Shown one piece after another: positions 46,031-54,648 of a stretch of DNA of 64,000 nucleotides (position 1 is the stretch's first letter; each line of letters opens with the position of its first letter). Source of the DNA: Hymenobacter cellulosivorans (GTDB lineage: Bacteria > Bacteroidota > Bacteroidia > Cytophagales > Hymenobacteraceae). Under the pieces are notes generated by a model. The model was given only the letters and a program-made list of their open reading frames with translations. It ran no database searches and had not been told where the DNA came from. Both the position numbers and the translations under genes were made by a program. The stretch lies in the NCBI RefSeq assembly GCF_022919135.1, contig NZ_CP095049.1:4220501-4284500 (forward strand), given 5' to 3'.

Positions 46031-46483
46031 ATGACTGTCATGCGTAAAACTCCGGTAGCCACCATGGTTGATCTGATGGGCGGTGGAGCCGTCATTCCGC
46101 AACTGGTGCACAACGAGCTGGATTTGCTGGCCGTGGCCCTGAAGGGCTTGTCGGTGCAGGCCTTGCGGGCGCTGCAACAGCGACTGGGCTTTTCCAACAA
46201 GGAAATCAGCGTGGTGCTGGGCGTGTCGGAAAGCACCCTGGCCCGACGGGAGCAGGCCAACCGCGCCCTGACCCTAGACGAAGCCGAGAAGACTATTCAA
46301 CTCTCGGCCGTGCTGGCCAAAGGCCTCGACGTATTTGAGGACCAGGACGACTTTCACCACTGGCTCGACACCCAGAACCCGGCTCTAGGCGGCGTGCGGC
46401 CCAAGGAACTGCTGTCGTCGGCCATCGGGCGGGAACAGGTGCGCGAAATTCTAGGCCGGATTGAGTACGGTATTTATTCTTAG
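46031..46483 (+). CDS. Xre/MbcA/ParS-type antitoxin
   Basis: The 150-residue antitoxin has an N-terminal Xre-like helix-turn-helix (LQQRLGFSNKEISVVLGVSE then STLARREQANRALTLDEAE) and a C-terminal toxin-binding DUF2384 domain (FEDQDDFHHWLDTQNPALGG then VRPKELLSSAIGREQVREIL). It is followed by a RES toxin gene, the usual order of these pairs. It should neutralise the toxin and repress the operon. Confidence 0.9.
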   Translation: MTVMRKTPVATMVDLMGGGAVIPQLVHNELDLLAVALKGLSVQALRALQQRLGFSNKEISVVLGVSESTLARREQANRALTLDEAEKTIQLSAVLAKGLDVFEDQDDFHHWLDTQNPALGGVRPKELLSSAIGREQVREILGRIEYGIYS

Positions 46484-46561
46484 TTGTCAGTTGCTCGTTG
46501 TTAGTTGTCAGGCCTTTTACTGCCTTGTTACTAACAACTGCCAACTAATAACTGACAACCA
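46481..46561. repeat. Heptamer inverted repeat inside the toxin-antitoxin operon
   Basis: Degenerate 7-bp units (TTGTCAG, TTGCTCG, TTGTTAG, TTGTCAG) begin at the antitoxin stop codon. Complementary units (CTAACAA, CTGCCAA, CTAATAA, CTGACAA) follow at about 46530-46557. They form a long imperfect hairpin in the 101-bp gap before the RES gene. Confidence 0.8.
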
Positions 46562-46584
46562 ACACCACTTACTACACCTGCTGC

Positions 46585-47052
46585 ATGCGCCTGTACCGGC
46601 TGGGGAAGTTTCCCTATATTCAAGACACGACCGGCCAGGGCGGCCTATATTACTCGGGGCGCTGGCACGAAAAGGGCGTCCAGATTCTGTACACCTCCGA
46701 GCATCTGTCGTTGGCCAAGCTGGAAGTTTTGGCCAATTCGCCCTCGTTGCCGCGCAATTACTTTGCCCTGACTCTGGAAGTGCCCGAGGCAACGCCCTTT
46801 AAGAAAGTGGCCGTGGACCAGCTGCCAGCCAACTGGCAGGAAATGCCCTACCCGCTGGAATTGGCGCAACTGACCCGGGCCTGGATGGAAGAAGGCACGT
46901 TCTGGATCATGCGCGTGCCCTCGGCTCACGCGCCCACCGAGTGGAACTACCTGCTCAACCCGCTCCACCCCGACCACCAGCAGCTGCGCGTGGTGGCCCT
47001 GGAGCCCCACCCCTTCGACGCCCGGCTTAAGCCTGAACTCGGCGCCAAATAA
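46585..47052 (+). CDS. RES-domain toxin (NAD+ degrading)
   Basis: The 155-residue toxin shows the RES family residues: Arg in YYSGRWHEKGVQILYTSEH, Glu in LSLAKLEVLANSP, and Ser in IMRVPSAHAPTEWNYLLNP. RES toxins have an ADP-ribosyltransferase-like fold and deplete cellular NAD+. Together with the upstream Xre/DUF2384 antitoxin this is a standard type II pair. Confidence 0.9.
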   Translation: MRLYRLGKFPYIQDTTGQGGLYYSGRWHEKGVQILYTSEHLSLAKLEVLANSPSLPRNYFALTLEVPEATPFKKVAVDQLPANWQEMPYPLELAQLTRAWMEEGTFWIMRVPSAHAPTEWNYLLNPLHPDHQQLRVVALEPHPFDARLKPELGAK

Positions 47053-47064
47053 CGTCAGCAGCTT

Positions 47065-47610
47065 TTACAGCTCCCGCAGGTACTGTGGCGGCACCTGATC
47101 CGTGAGCCAGACGCCGTTGCCGGACTCGTAGAACACGAACCCAGCCTGCTGCATGGCGGCCGCATCGATGGCCAGAATAAGGGGCTGCCCCCGGCGCTGC
47201 CCCACCCGGCGGGCCGTGGCCTCATCGGGCGAGAGGTGTACGTGGTGACGCTGGCGCTTTTGCAAGCCTTCCTGGCGAATGGCAGGCAGGGCCGCGGCCA
47301 CCGTGCCGTGGAAAAGCAGAGCGGGCGGCAAGGCCGGCGGCAGCTGCAAATCAACCGTGACGCTGTGCCCCTGCTGGGCCCGGATCCGCGTACCCGTGGC
47401 GTCGAAGGCGAAGCGCTGCTTGTCGTTATCGGCCACTACGTCCGCCAACTCGGCCCGGGTGATGGGCCGGCCACGGCGGGCACAGCCGGCTAGCAGCTCC
47501 TCGACGCTCACCCAACCGCCTTCGGCCAGCGTGAGGCCCAGCTCCTGGGGCTGGTGACGCAGGTGCAGGCTGAGGAATTTGCTGAGGTGAGTAAGCTGGG
47601 CCTTATCCAT
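47065..47610 (-). CDS. kptA: RNA 2'-phosphotransferase (KptA/Tpt1)
   Basis: The 181-residue enzyme moves a 2'-phosphate from RNA to NAD+. It shows LSKFLSLHLRHQPQELGLTL, IRAQQGHSVTVD, LLFHGTVAAALP, RHHVHLSPDEATARRVG and NGVWLTDQVPPQYL, including the Arg-His-Arg-Arg type catalytic set. It is convergent with the RES toxin gene, with a 12-bp gap. Bacteria lack the fungal tRNA splicing substrate, so its target here is unknown. Confidence 0.93.
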   Translation of the reverse strand: MDKAQLTHLSKFLSLHLRHQPQELGLTLAEGGWVSVEELLAGCARRGRPITRAELADVVADNDKQRFAFDATGTRIRAQQGHSVTVDLQLPPALPPALLFHGTVAAALPAIRQEGLQKRQRHHVHLSPDEATARRVGQRRGQPLILAIDAAAMQQAGFVFYESGNGVWLTDQVPPQYLREL

Positions 47611-47848
47611 ACAAAGAGTAGTAACGGCGGCGTTAGAACCGCCGCCAAGTTGCTGGACGCAAAATAAAGGCTTACGCCTTTTGTGGCGCCGCCGGTGGTA
47701 AACTCAAGTATTTTTCTAACTTCGGAATTGGAATACCCCACAAAGTGTTATCTATTGCGGCCGGCTTTCCTGTTTTTCGGGTGGCTTTCTCACCCTATCC
47801 GGCCGTTATTTCCCATCGAACCGTGCCCGGTTCTCACTGTTTTGACTT

Positions 47849-48121
47849 ATGCCGCACGAAGTTGCTAACCTGACCCTGGCCGAAGCTACCACCCACGCCC
47901 CTTTCGTGGACTACGCCCGCTGCATTGACGCCGGCAACCGCCCCTTCAACCACGTGGGCGACTGGCCGGAGGAAGGCCAGCTCTACCCCGTGCGGGTGGT
48001 GGAGTCACATCTGGAAGGGATGCCCCTGGTGCACGTGCTGGGTTTTCAGGCCGAAGCGCCCTACTACAACGCCTACGCCCCGCACCGCTTCGAGCTGCTG
48101 CACACCGTATGGCTGAACTAA
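47849..48121 (+). CDS. Small conserved-looking protein of unknown function
   Basis: The 90-residue protein (with DYARCIDAGNRPFNHVGDWP and VRVVESHLEGMPLVHVLGFQ) has no recognisable domain. The compact, charged sequence, good codon use and the terminator just after it support a real gene. The preceding 47611-47848 gap contains a GGCGG/CCGCC hairpin near 47623-47645 and no other gene. Confidence 0.6.
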   Translation: MPHEVANLTLAEATTHAPFVDYARCIDAGNRPFNHVGDWPEEGQLYPVRVVESHLEGMPLVHVLGFQAEAPYYNAYAPHRFELLHTVWLN

Positions 48122-48173
48122 TCCGGGCTGTTTTTTAAGCTAACGCATAACTTTTCAAACAAAATCCGCTTAC

Positions 48174-48213
48174 AACAGGGCGCTTCTCACGGGAGGCGCC
48201 CTGTTTTGTTTTT
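48174..48213 (+). terminator. Terminator after the 90-residue protein gene
   Basis: AACAGGGCGC (48174-48183) pairs with GCGCCCTGTT (48196-48205), followed by TTGTTTTT. Confidence 0.8.
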
Positions 48214-48275
48214 ACCTATTCCAGGTAAAACTGCGTGAATTGCCCCACAACTGGCTTCGGGGACGGACCCAGCCT

Positions 48276-48283
48276 TACCTTTG
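48276..48283 (+). promoter_or_regulatory. -7 promoter box for the porin gene
   Basis: TACCTTTG, a full TAnnTTTG match, lies 26 bp before the ATG at 48310 and after the preceding terminator. Confidence 0.6.
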
Positions 48284-48309
48284 CTCCTTCTTTTATTCAA
48301 CCAGTACGC

Positions 48310-49656
48310 ATGATACAATTACGGTGGCGCAGCGGGATGCTTTTACCCGCGTTGCTAGCCGGTGCCCTGCACACGCAGGCCCAAAGCTTCAAGGACGGTA
48401 AGCTTACCCTAAACCCCGACGGCAGTCATTACATCAAGTTTACGCTCCTCAACCAGGTCTGGGCCCGCTACAACCAAAGCAACCCCGGCACCCAGGTCAA
48501 TGGCTTCAATAAGCCCGAAACCTACGACATCGGCATCCGGCGCTTCCGCATGCAGTTTTTCGGACAGCTCACCGACCGGGTGTTTATCTACTCCCAGATT
48601 GGCATCAACAACTATAGCTACCTCTCGGAGCGCAAGGCGGGCTTCTTCCTGCACGACGCGGTGGGCGAATACGCGGTGGTGAAAAACAAGCTGTCCTTGG
48701 GTACGGGCCTGGGGGCCTGGAACGGCTTGTCGCGCTTCACGGCCTCGGCCACGGGGAGCATCATGGGCATTGACTTGCCGCTGGTAGCCGAAACCACCAA
48801 CGACGTGAATGACCAGTTCGGGCGCAAGCTCAGCATCTACGCCAAGGGCAAGCTCAGCAAGCTCGACTACCGCGTGGCCCTTTCCGACCCGCTGGATATT
48901 ACCCGCGGCTCGGCCGGCACAGCGGCCCTGACGCGCAACGCCAACTTTTCGCGCCGCCCCGGCCAGCCCCAGTACCAGGCCTATTTGATGTGGCAGTTCC
49001 GGGACCAGGAAAGTAACCTGACGGCCTACAACACGGGTACTTACCTGGGCAAAAAGAACGTGCTCAACGTGGGTGCCGGTGCCATCGTACAGCCCAAGGC
49101 CATGTGGTACCTGGCCGACAACGGCCGCGACACGCTCACCCAGGCCATGAAGCAGGTGGCCGTCGATGTGTACTACGACGCGCCCCTGGACACGGCCAAG
49201 GGCGCGCCCAGCGTGCACTTCTACGCCGTGGGCATGCACCTGGACTACGGCCCGGGCTACTTGCGCACCAACGGCCCGATGAACCCGGCCACCGGCACCC
49301 GCCCCAACACGCCCGCGTATACCAATAACGCGTTGCTCGGCGAGTTTGGCAACCAGTTTCCGCAGTACGGCACCGGCAACGTGCTCTACTCTCAGCTGGG
49401 CTACAAGCTGCGCGACAACCTGGTAGGCTCCACCACCTTTATGCCCTACGTGAGCTACCAGTATTCGCACTATAAGCGCCTGGCCGACGACTTGCACTAC
49501 TACGACGCGGGGGTAAACTGGCTGCTGGCCGGCCACACCTCCAAGCTCACGCTCAGCTACCAGAACCGCCCCTTCTACATTACCAACAGCCGCGGCGAAA
49601 ACGTGGTGGACCGCCGCCGCAGCGCCGTGGTAGCCCAGTACCAGGTGTCGTTTTAG
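48310..49656 (+). CDS. Outer-membrane porin-like beta-barrel protein
   Basis: The 448-residue protein has a signal peptide (SGMLLPALLAGALHTQAQ) and barrel strands (IKFTLLNQVWARYN, YDIGIRRFRMQFFGQLTDRV and FIYSQIGINNYSYLSERKAG) of the type seen in phosphate-selective-porin-like proteins, ending RRRSAVVAQYQVSF with a terminal Phe. Substrate unknown. A heptamer hairpin begins at its stop codon. Confidence 0.85.
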   Translation: MIQLRWRSGMLLPALLAGALHTQAQSFKDGKLTLNPDGSHYIKFTLLNQVWARYNQSNPGTQVNGFNKPETYDIGIRRFRMQFFGQLTDRVFIYSQIGINNYSYLSERKAGFFLHDAVGEYAVVKNKLSLGTGLGAWNGLSRFTASATGSIMGIDLPLVAETTNDVNDQFGRKLSIYAKGKLSKLDYRVALSDPLDITRGSAGTAALTRNANFSRRPGQPQYQAYLMWQFRDQESNLTAYNTGTYLGKKNVLNVGAGAIVQPKAMWYLADNGRDTLTQAMKQVAVDVYYDAPLDTAKGAPSVHFYAVGMHLDYGPGYLRTNGPMNPATGTRPNTPAYTNNALLGEFGNQFPQYGTGNVLYSQLGYKLRDNLVGSTTFMPYVSYQYSHYKRLADDLHYYDAGVNWLLAGHTSKLTLSYQNRPFYITNSRGENVVDRRRSAVVAQYQVSF

Positions 49657-49727
49657 TTGTCAGTTGCTCGTTGGCAGTTGTTAGGCCTTTCGGTTCCTAA
49701 CAACTGCCAACGAGCAACTGACAACTA
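49654..49727. repeat. Perfect 32-bp heptamer-built hairpin
   Basis: The arms 49654-49685 and 49696-49727 are perfectly complementary with a 10-nt loop. The left arm is made of 7-bp units (TTGTCAG, TTGCTCG, TTGGCAG, TTGTTAG) and includes the TAG stop codon of the porin gene. It lies in a convergent gap and may act as a bidirectional terminator or mRNA 3' end stabiliser. Confidence 0.85.
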
Positions 49728-49731
49728 GAAA

Positions 49732-51498
49732 TCAACTCATCACCGGCAAGGTGAAATGGAATATACTGCCGCTGCCGGGCTGGCTTTCGACCCAGAGCTG
49801 TCCGCCCTGGGAGGTAATAAACTCCTGGGAGATGCTCAGGCCCAGGCCCGAGCCGCCTTTCACGCCGTTTTTGTTGGGAATGTGGGCGAAGCGCTGGAAA
49901 ATTCGCTCGTGGTACTCGGCCGGAATACCGGGGCCGCAGTCACGCACGCTCACCTGGACCACGTCACCGCGCTGCTCGGCGCTGATGCAGATTTGCTCAC
50001 CCGGCGGCGAATAGCGGATGGCGTTGGCCATGAGGTTGATAACGACCCAGGTAGTTTTTTCCAGGTCGGCGCGCACGGCAGGCAGGTCGTTGGGCAGTTC
50101 GTAGCGGAGTTCGAGCTGCTTGTCTTCGAGCTGGGCCATGATGGTGTCGTCGGCATAATCCATGACCAAGGCCAGGGCCACGGGCTCGGGGTTGAGCTTG
50201 ATGCCCACGCCCGCGTCGAGCCGGGACACGTCAATCAGCTCGCCCACCATGCGCAGCAGGCGCTGGGTTTCGAGGCGGATGCCGCCAGCAATGCGCTGGC
50301 GCTCGGCCGTGTCGGTGCGCTCGTCCTGGAGCAGCTTCAAACTCAGGTTGATGCTGGCCAGCGGGGTTTTGAGCTCGTGCGAAACGGTAGCCAGGAAGTT
50401 AGACTTGACCTGATCCAGCTTCTTAAAGTCCGACACGTTGCGCAAGGACAGGATGTGGCCCACGAACTCGGTTTGGGCCGTCAGCTCGTTGTAGGACAGA
50501 ATGGGGTTGACCGACAAGCGGTAGTAGGCTTCCTGGCCGTGGCGGGTAACGGTGTACTCGGGCGGCTCGGGGGTGTCGCGCTGGGGCAGGTTGGCTTCGG
50601 CCGTGAGCAGCTTCTGCAAAAACTCGTTGTGCTGGGCCACGTCGGTGGCCAGCTGGCCAATGAGGGCCTCGGCCGGCTGGCCCAGCAGCTCACTGGCCAC
50701 GGGGTTCACCAGGATGATGCGGCGGTTCTGGTCAATGAGTAACAGGCCTTCGTCGAGGCCCTGCACGATGCTTTCCATACGGTTGCGCTGGGTCAGCAGC
50801 TCGGCCCGGCTGGCCGTGCGCAGGTCCTGCATCTGGCCCAGCACCCGGTTGAAGGCCTGGGCCACGTTGCCGACTTCATCCTGTTGGGTAATGGGCAGGC
50901 GGACGCCGGTGCTGGGGTCGGTGGCCAGCTCAATATCGGCGCTGAGGCGGCGCAAGGGGCGCACCACAATACGCGGCAGGCGCAGCACCAGGCTGGCGCC
51001 CAGCACCGTGCTCAGCACCAGAATCAGCAAGAGTGTGGTTTTGGCGGCCCGCACCAGCCGGGCCGCGTCCTCGCCCTGCCGGCCCGAGGCCTGGAGGTTC
51101 ATCGTCAGCAGGCGGTTGGTTTGGGCCTGGAGTTGGAGCAGTTCGGCCTGCTGGGCCCCGAGCGACGCCTGGTGGTCGAGCAGCCTTTGGTAGTCGGCCA
51201 GGTTCTGGGTCAGGCTGTCGACCAACTCGGCCTCGCCGGGCTCGGTGATGTTAGCGCCTTCGCGGGTCAGGGCCCGGCGAAGCTCGGAGAGGGCTGTGGG
51301 GCGGGCCGGCTGCTGGGTCAAGCCACTCAGGGCCCAGAGCATTTGCCGGCCGAGCTCCACCGAGTGCAGATTGGCCCGGCGCACGTGCTGGGCCCGGTGG
51401 TCCAGACCGTGCAGCACGCTGTAGCTGTAGACGCCCACAATCAGCAGCAGCAGCAGCATGGTGAGTACGCTCAGCCGGATACGGTTTTTTAAGGTCAT
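49732..51498 (-). CDS. Membrane sensor histidine kinase with HAMP and PAS domains
   Basis: The 588-residue kinase has two membrane helices (VLTMLLLLLIVGVYSYSVL near residue 20 and TTLLLILVLSTVLGASLVL near 165) around a periplasmic helical sensor, then HAMP, a PAS domain (IDQNRRIILVNPVASELLG), HisKA with H374 in ATVSHELKTPLASINLSL, and an ATPase domain (LMANAIRYSPPGEQI and RDCGPGIP, then GGSGLGLSIS). It is a close paralogue of the kinase at 61810. It lies 12 bp after an outer-membrane barrel gene and downstream of an NtrC-type regulator, its probable partner. Confidence 0.9.
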   Translation of the reverse strand: MTLKNRIRLSVLTMLLLLLIVGVYSYSVLHGLDHRAQHVRRANLHSVELGRQMLWALSGLTQQPARPTALSELRRALTREGANITEPGEAELVDSLTQNLADYQRLLDHQASLGAQQAELLQLQAQTNRLLTMNLQASGRQGEDAARLVRAAKTTLLLILVLSTVLGASLVLRLPRIVVRPLRRLSADIELATDPSTGVRLPITQQDEVGNVAQAFNRVLGQMQDLRTASRAELLTQRNRMESIVQGLDEGLLLIDQNRRIILVNPVASELLGQPAEALIGQLATDVAQHNEFLQKLLTAEANLPQRDTPEPPEYTVTRHGQEAYYRLSVNPILSYNELTAQTEFVGHILSLRNVSDFKKLDQVKSNFLATVSHELKTPLASINLSLKLLQDERTDTAERQRIAGGIRLETQRLLRMVGELIDVSRLDAGVGIKLNPEPVALALVMDYADDTIMAQLEDKQLELRYELPNDLPAVRADLEKTTWVVINLMANAIRYSPPGEQICISAEQRGDVVQVSVRDCGPGIPAEYHERIFQRFAHIPNKNGVKGGSGLGLSISQEFITSQGGQLWVESQPGSGSIFHFTLPVMS

Positions 51499-51510
51499 AG
51501 TCGTTGAGCA

Positions 51511-52626
51511 TTAAAAGCTCAGGGCAATACTACTCGTCACGTTGCCGTAGGTGTGGCCCGGCAGACGGCCGCCGTTGTCGAACAACTCCAGGCTGCTGTG
51601 CAACACCCGCCCTTCGAGGCGGGCCGTGAGGTGGGAAGTTGGCGCATAATCCAGGTTCAAAGAAGCTCCTTTCAGTTGGGTGTTCGAGTTGGCTGGTGTG
51701 GGCCGGATTGTTTGAATAATAACCCCATCGCGGGCGGAATAGCCTTCCAAGCGGCCGGCAACGGCCCAGGACGGGCTGAACTTGTAGCGTGCCAGCAGGG
51801 CTGCGGCAACCCAATTGTCGTCCTTCGGCTTTTCCTCGGTTTGCTGGGTCCCAATATCGAACACGCCGGCTACCGAGAGCTTTTCCGAGGCGTTGTAGGT
51901 CACATAAAAATCGTGAAAAAAGCGGCGGCGCCGACTGGTACCCGGCAGCTGGTCGTTGCCATAGTAGGTGCTAGAGTTGAGCAGGAGCTTGTCGGTGGGC
52001 TTCCACTGGAGCTGGGTACCCAGGCTTTTGGCCCGGTTTACGTCCCGAATTTGCTGCCAGCCATTGAGAACCAGCACCGTGGCCGTGAGCTTGGAGCTAA
52101 ATTCATAGGTAAAGCGGGCCCCGGTTTCGTAGTACGGCGAGTTTTCGGCCATCAAGGAGCGGGTCAGCGTCCAGTTGTCCTTGCTCAGGGCCGACTCAAA
52201 GCCAATATGGGAGCTGAAGATACCCAAATCCAGCCAAGACTTGGCCGTGGGCCGGAAGCCGGCGTAGGCTTCGTAAATGTTGCGCAGCACCGTAGGCTCG
52301 TTGGCGTAATTGGCCTCTACGTACGTGCCCGTGTGCAGGGCCACGGCCCCGCGCACCCGGGTCTCCTCGTAGCGCACCCCCAGCACGGCGTTGTTCAGGG
52401 CAAATTCATTAGCCCGGTTGTGCGAATACAAAAACCCGGGCCGCTGCGGGGATTTACCGGTAAAATCGTAGCCATAATAGGCATCGGCAAAGCCGTACAC
52501 GCGCAGGCCCGCGGGCAGCAGCGTGGGGGTTTCTACCGCCTCGACGGAGTCAGCGGCAGCCAGGGTCTGGGCCCGCCCGGTAGCGGATAGCAACAGAGCG
52601 GCAACAAAAAAGGAGGCGAATTTCAT
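51511..52626 (-). CDS. Outer-membrane porin-like protein in the two-component operon
   Basis: The 371-residue barrel has a signal peptide (FASFFVAALLLSATGRAQ), the start VYGFADAYYGYDFTGKSPQR typical of Bacteroidota porins of the OmpL-like group, and the end NVTSSIALSF with terminal Phe. Such porins are often found with kdp potassium-pump operons, but no kdpABC is present here. It lies between the response regulator (upstream) and the kinase (downstream). Confidence 0.82.
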   Translation of the reverse strand: MKFASFFVAALLLSATGRAQTLAAADSVEAVETPTLLPAGLRVYGFADAYYGYDFTGKSPQRPGFLYSHNRANEFALNNAVLGVRYEETRVRGAVALHTGTYVEANYANEPTVLRNIYEAYAGFRPTAKSWLDLGIFSSHIGFESALSKDNWTLTRSLMAENSPYYETGARFTYEFSSKLTATVLVLNGWQQIRDVNRAKSLGTQLQWKPTDKLLLNSSTYYGNDQLPGTSRRRRFFHDFYVTYNASEKLSVAGVFDIGTQQTEEKPKDDNWVAAALLARYKFSPSWAVAGRLEGYSARDGVIIQTIRPTPANSNTQLKGASLNLDYAPTSHLTARLEGRVLHSSLELFDNGGRLPGHTYGNVTSSIALSF

Positions 52627-52698
52627 ACGTATGGGGTACCGGCTGCGCCGCGCAGCGGCTGCGGGCAGGGCATTGAGAAGGTAGAAAAAAGAGAGAAA

Positions 52699-54063
52699 TC
52701 AGGCCGTAAGGCCGTACTCTTGCAGCTTGCGGTAGAGCGTGGTCAGGCCGATGCCGAGCTGGCGGGCGGCCTCGGTTTTGTTGCCTTCCACCTCGGCCAG
52801 CACTTCCCGAATGTGGCGGGCTTCTACGGCGCGCAAACTCCGGTCGTGGGGGTCGTCAGTGGCGCGCAGGGCGTCGGGCAGGGTGTAGAACTCGGTGGGC
52901 AGCAGGCCGGCCGCTACCAGCTCATTGTCAGGGGTGAGGATGGCGGCCCGCTCCAGCACGTTTTTGAGCTCCCGCACGTTGCCGGGCCAGTCGTAAGCCT
53001 GCAGCAGGCGCAAACACTCGGCATCGAGTCCCGGTAGGCGCTTTTTGAGGCGGGCGGCAAAGTACTGTAGAAAGTACTGGGCCAGCACCGGCACATCGGC
53101 CACCCGGGCTTTGAGCGGGGGCACGTCGATGGTAAAAACCGAGAGGCGGTAGTACAGATCGGGCCGGAAGCGGCTTTCCTGGGCTTCAAGCTTGAGGTTG
53201 CGGTTGGTGGCGGCCACGATGCGCACCTGCACGGCCGTGGGCGTGGTGGCCCCGAGCTTGGTAAAGGTTTGGGTTTCGAGCACCCGCAGAAACTTGGCCT
53301 GCACATTGAGCTCCAGCTCCCCGATTTCGTCCAGAAACAGCGTCCCGCCGTTGGCTTCTTCCAGCAGGCCCTTCTTGTCGGTCAGGGCCCCGGTGAAGGC
53401 GCCTTTCTTGTAGCCAAACAGCTCACTCTCCAGCAAATCCTTGGGAAAGGCTGAGCAGTTGACGGCCACAAACGGCTTGAGCCGGCGCAGGCTGGCTTGG
53501 TGAATGGCCTGGGCGAAGAGCTCCTTGCCTGCGCCCGTGGGCCCTTCCAGCAGCACGGTGCTGTCCGTCACGGCCACCTGCCGGGCCAGGTTTTGGGCAG
53601 CCCGCAGCGCCGCCGACTCCCCTATCATGGTCTCGAAGCTGTGCTGGGCCCCGACTTTGCGTTCCAGCTCGGCCACCCGGCGCTGCAGCCGGGCCTTGTC
53701 GGCGGCCCGCTCCACGATGACGAGCAGTTGGTCGTCGGAGTCGCCCTTGGTCAGGTAGTCGAAGGCGCCTTGTTTCATGGCCTGCACCCCGTCGGCAATG
53801 GTACCGAAGGCCGTCATGAGCACGATTTCGGCCTCGGGGCAGCGGGCCCGCAGCTTCGGAATCAGCTCTACGCCGTGGGCATCGGGCAGCTTCACGTCGG
53901 AGAGCACGACCAGGATTTCATCGGCGTGCAGCTGTAATGTTTCCAGACCGCGCCGGGCATCGGCGGCCTGCAACACCGTGTAGCCTTCCAACTCCAGGAC
54001 CCGGCTCAGGAGCTGGCGCAGGCGGGTTTCGTCGTCGATAATGAGCAGAGTACCGGTGGGCAT
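52699..54063 (-). CDS. NtrC-family sigma-54 response regulator
   Basis: The 454-residue protein has a receiver domain with D56 in LVVLSDVKLPDAHG, a sigma-54 activating AAA+ domain with Walker A EGPTGAGKELFAQAIH and the sigma-54 loop YKKGAFTGALTDKKG, Walker B TLFLDEIGEL, and a C-terminal Fis-type helix-turn-helix (NKTEAARQLGIGLTTLYRKL). It should activate sigma-54 promoters in response to a kinase, probably the one two genes downstream. Confidence 0.93.
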   Translation of the reverse strand: MPTGTLLIIDDETRLRQLLSRVLELEGYTVLQAADARRGLETLQLHADEILVVLSDVKLPDAHGVELIPKLRARCPEAEIVLMTAFGTIADGVQAMKQGAFDYLTKGDSDDQLLVIVERAADKARLQRRVAELERKVGAQHSFETMIGESAALRAAQNLARQVAVTDSTVLLEGPTGAGKELFAQAIHQASLRRLKPFVAVNCSAFPKDLLESELFGYKKGAFTGALTDKKGLLEEANGGTLFLDEIGELELNVQAKFLRVLETQTFTKLGATTPTAVQVRIVAATNRNLKLEAQESRFRPDLYYRLSVFTIDVPPLKARVADVPVLAQYFLQYFAARLKKRLPGLDAECLRLLQAYDWPGNVRELKNVLERAAILTPDNELVAAGLLPTEFYTLPDALRATDDPHDRSLRAVEARHIREVLAEVEGNKTEAARQLGIGLTTLYRKLQEYGLTA

Positions 54064-54152
54064 AACAGGCGTAGAAGTAGAAAAGGAAGATACGGGAGGT
54101 CAAAAGTAGAGGGAAGGCCGAACTTTGGTTCTCCGCGGGGGCCTGCCGCCAG

Positions 54153-54584
54153 CTATTTTGCGTTGTACACTACTTCAATAGCCGGGTTCAGGGCCTGCAG
54201 GTGGGCAATGAAGTCGGCCTTTTCGCGGGGCGAAATCAGCACGGTGTCGTAGCGCCCGTAGGCAATTTCGAGCCGGTCGAAGGAAGCCGCCGGGGAGGAA
54301 AAGACGCTGTTGGTTTCGGCGATTCGGCGGATGGAGCCGATGGCCAGCGTGGCCGTATACAGCACCCCGCTTTCGATGCGCAGCGAGTCGCCGGCAATGG
54401 TGTAGCGGGTGGTAACCAGCACGTGGGCAATAAACCCCGCCGCGGCCAGAACCAAGCCCAGCCCGGGCCATATCTGCTCATAGGCCATCAGCAGGGCCAC
54501 GCCGCCCAGCACGACCGTTAAAAACAGCACCAGCCCCCGGCTGATACCTGATTTGTAGACGCGCCCCGGAACCGAGCCTTTCAT
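54153..54584 (-). CDS. Small membrane protein with bacterial PH domain
   Basis: The 143-residue protein has two membrane helices (GLVLFLTVVLGGVALLMAY and GLGLVLAAAGFIAHVLV) and a C-terminal bacterial PH-like domain (TTRYTIAGDSLRIESGVLYT to VLISPREKADFIAHLQALNP). It is the last gene after the ABC ATPase (64-bp gap) and may belong to the same operon. Its function is unknown; bacterial PH proteins often act in envelope stress. Confidence 0.75.
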   Translation of the reverse strand: MKGSVPGRVYKSGISRGLVLFLTVVLGGVALLMAYEQIWPGLGLVLAAAGFIAHVLVTTRYTIAGDSLRIESGVLYTATLAIGSIRRIAETNSVFSSPAASFDRLEIAYGRYDTVLISPREKADFIAHLQALNPAIEVVYNAK

Positions 54585-54648
54585 ACTTCTTTATTCTTAC
54601 CCCGAAGGATGGCTACCTGCATAACTACTGCCACTTATTCTTACTTAT

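Noticed and set aside
46481..49727. Heptamer arrays as CRISPR repeats
   Set aside because: The units are only 7 bp, degenerate and directly tandem, with no unique spacers and no cas genes nearby.
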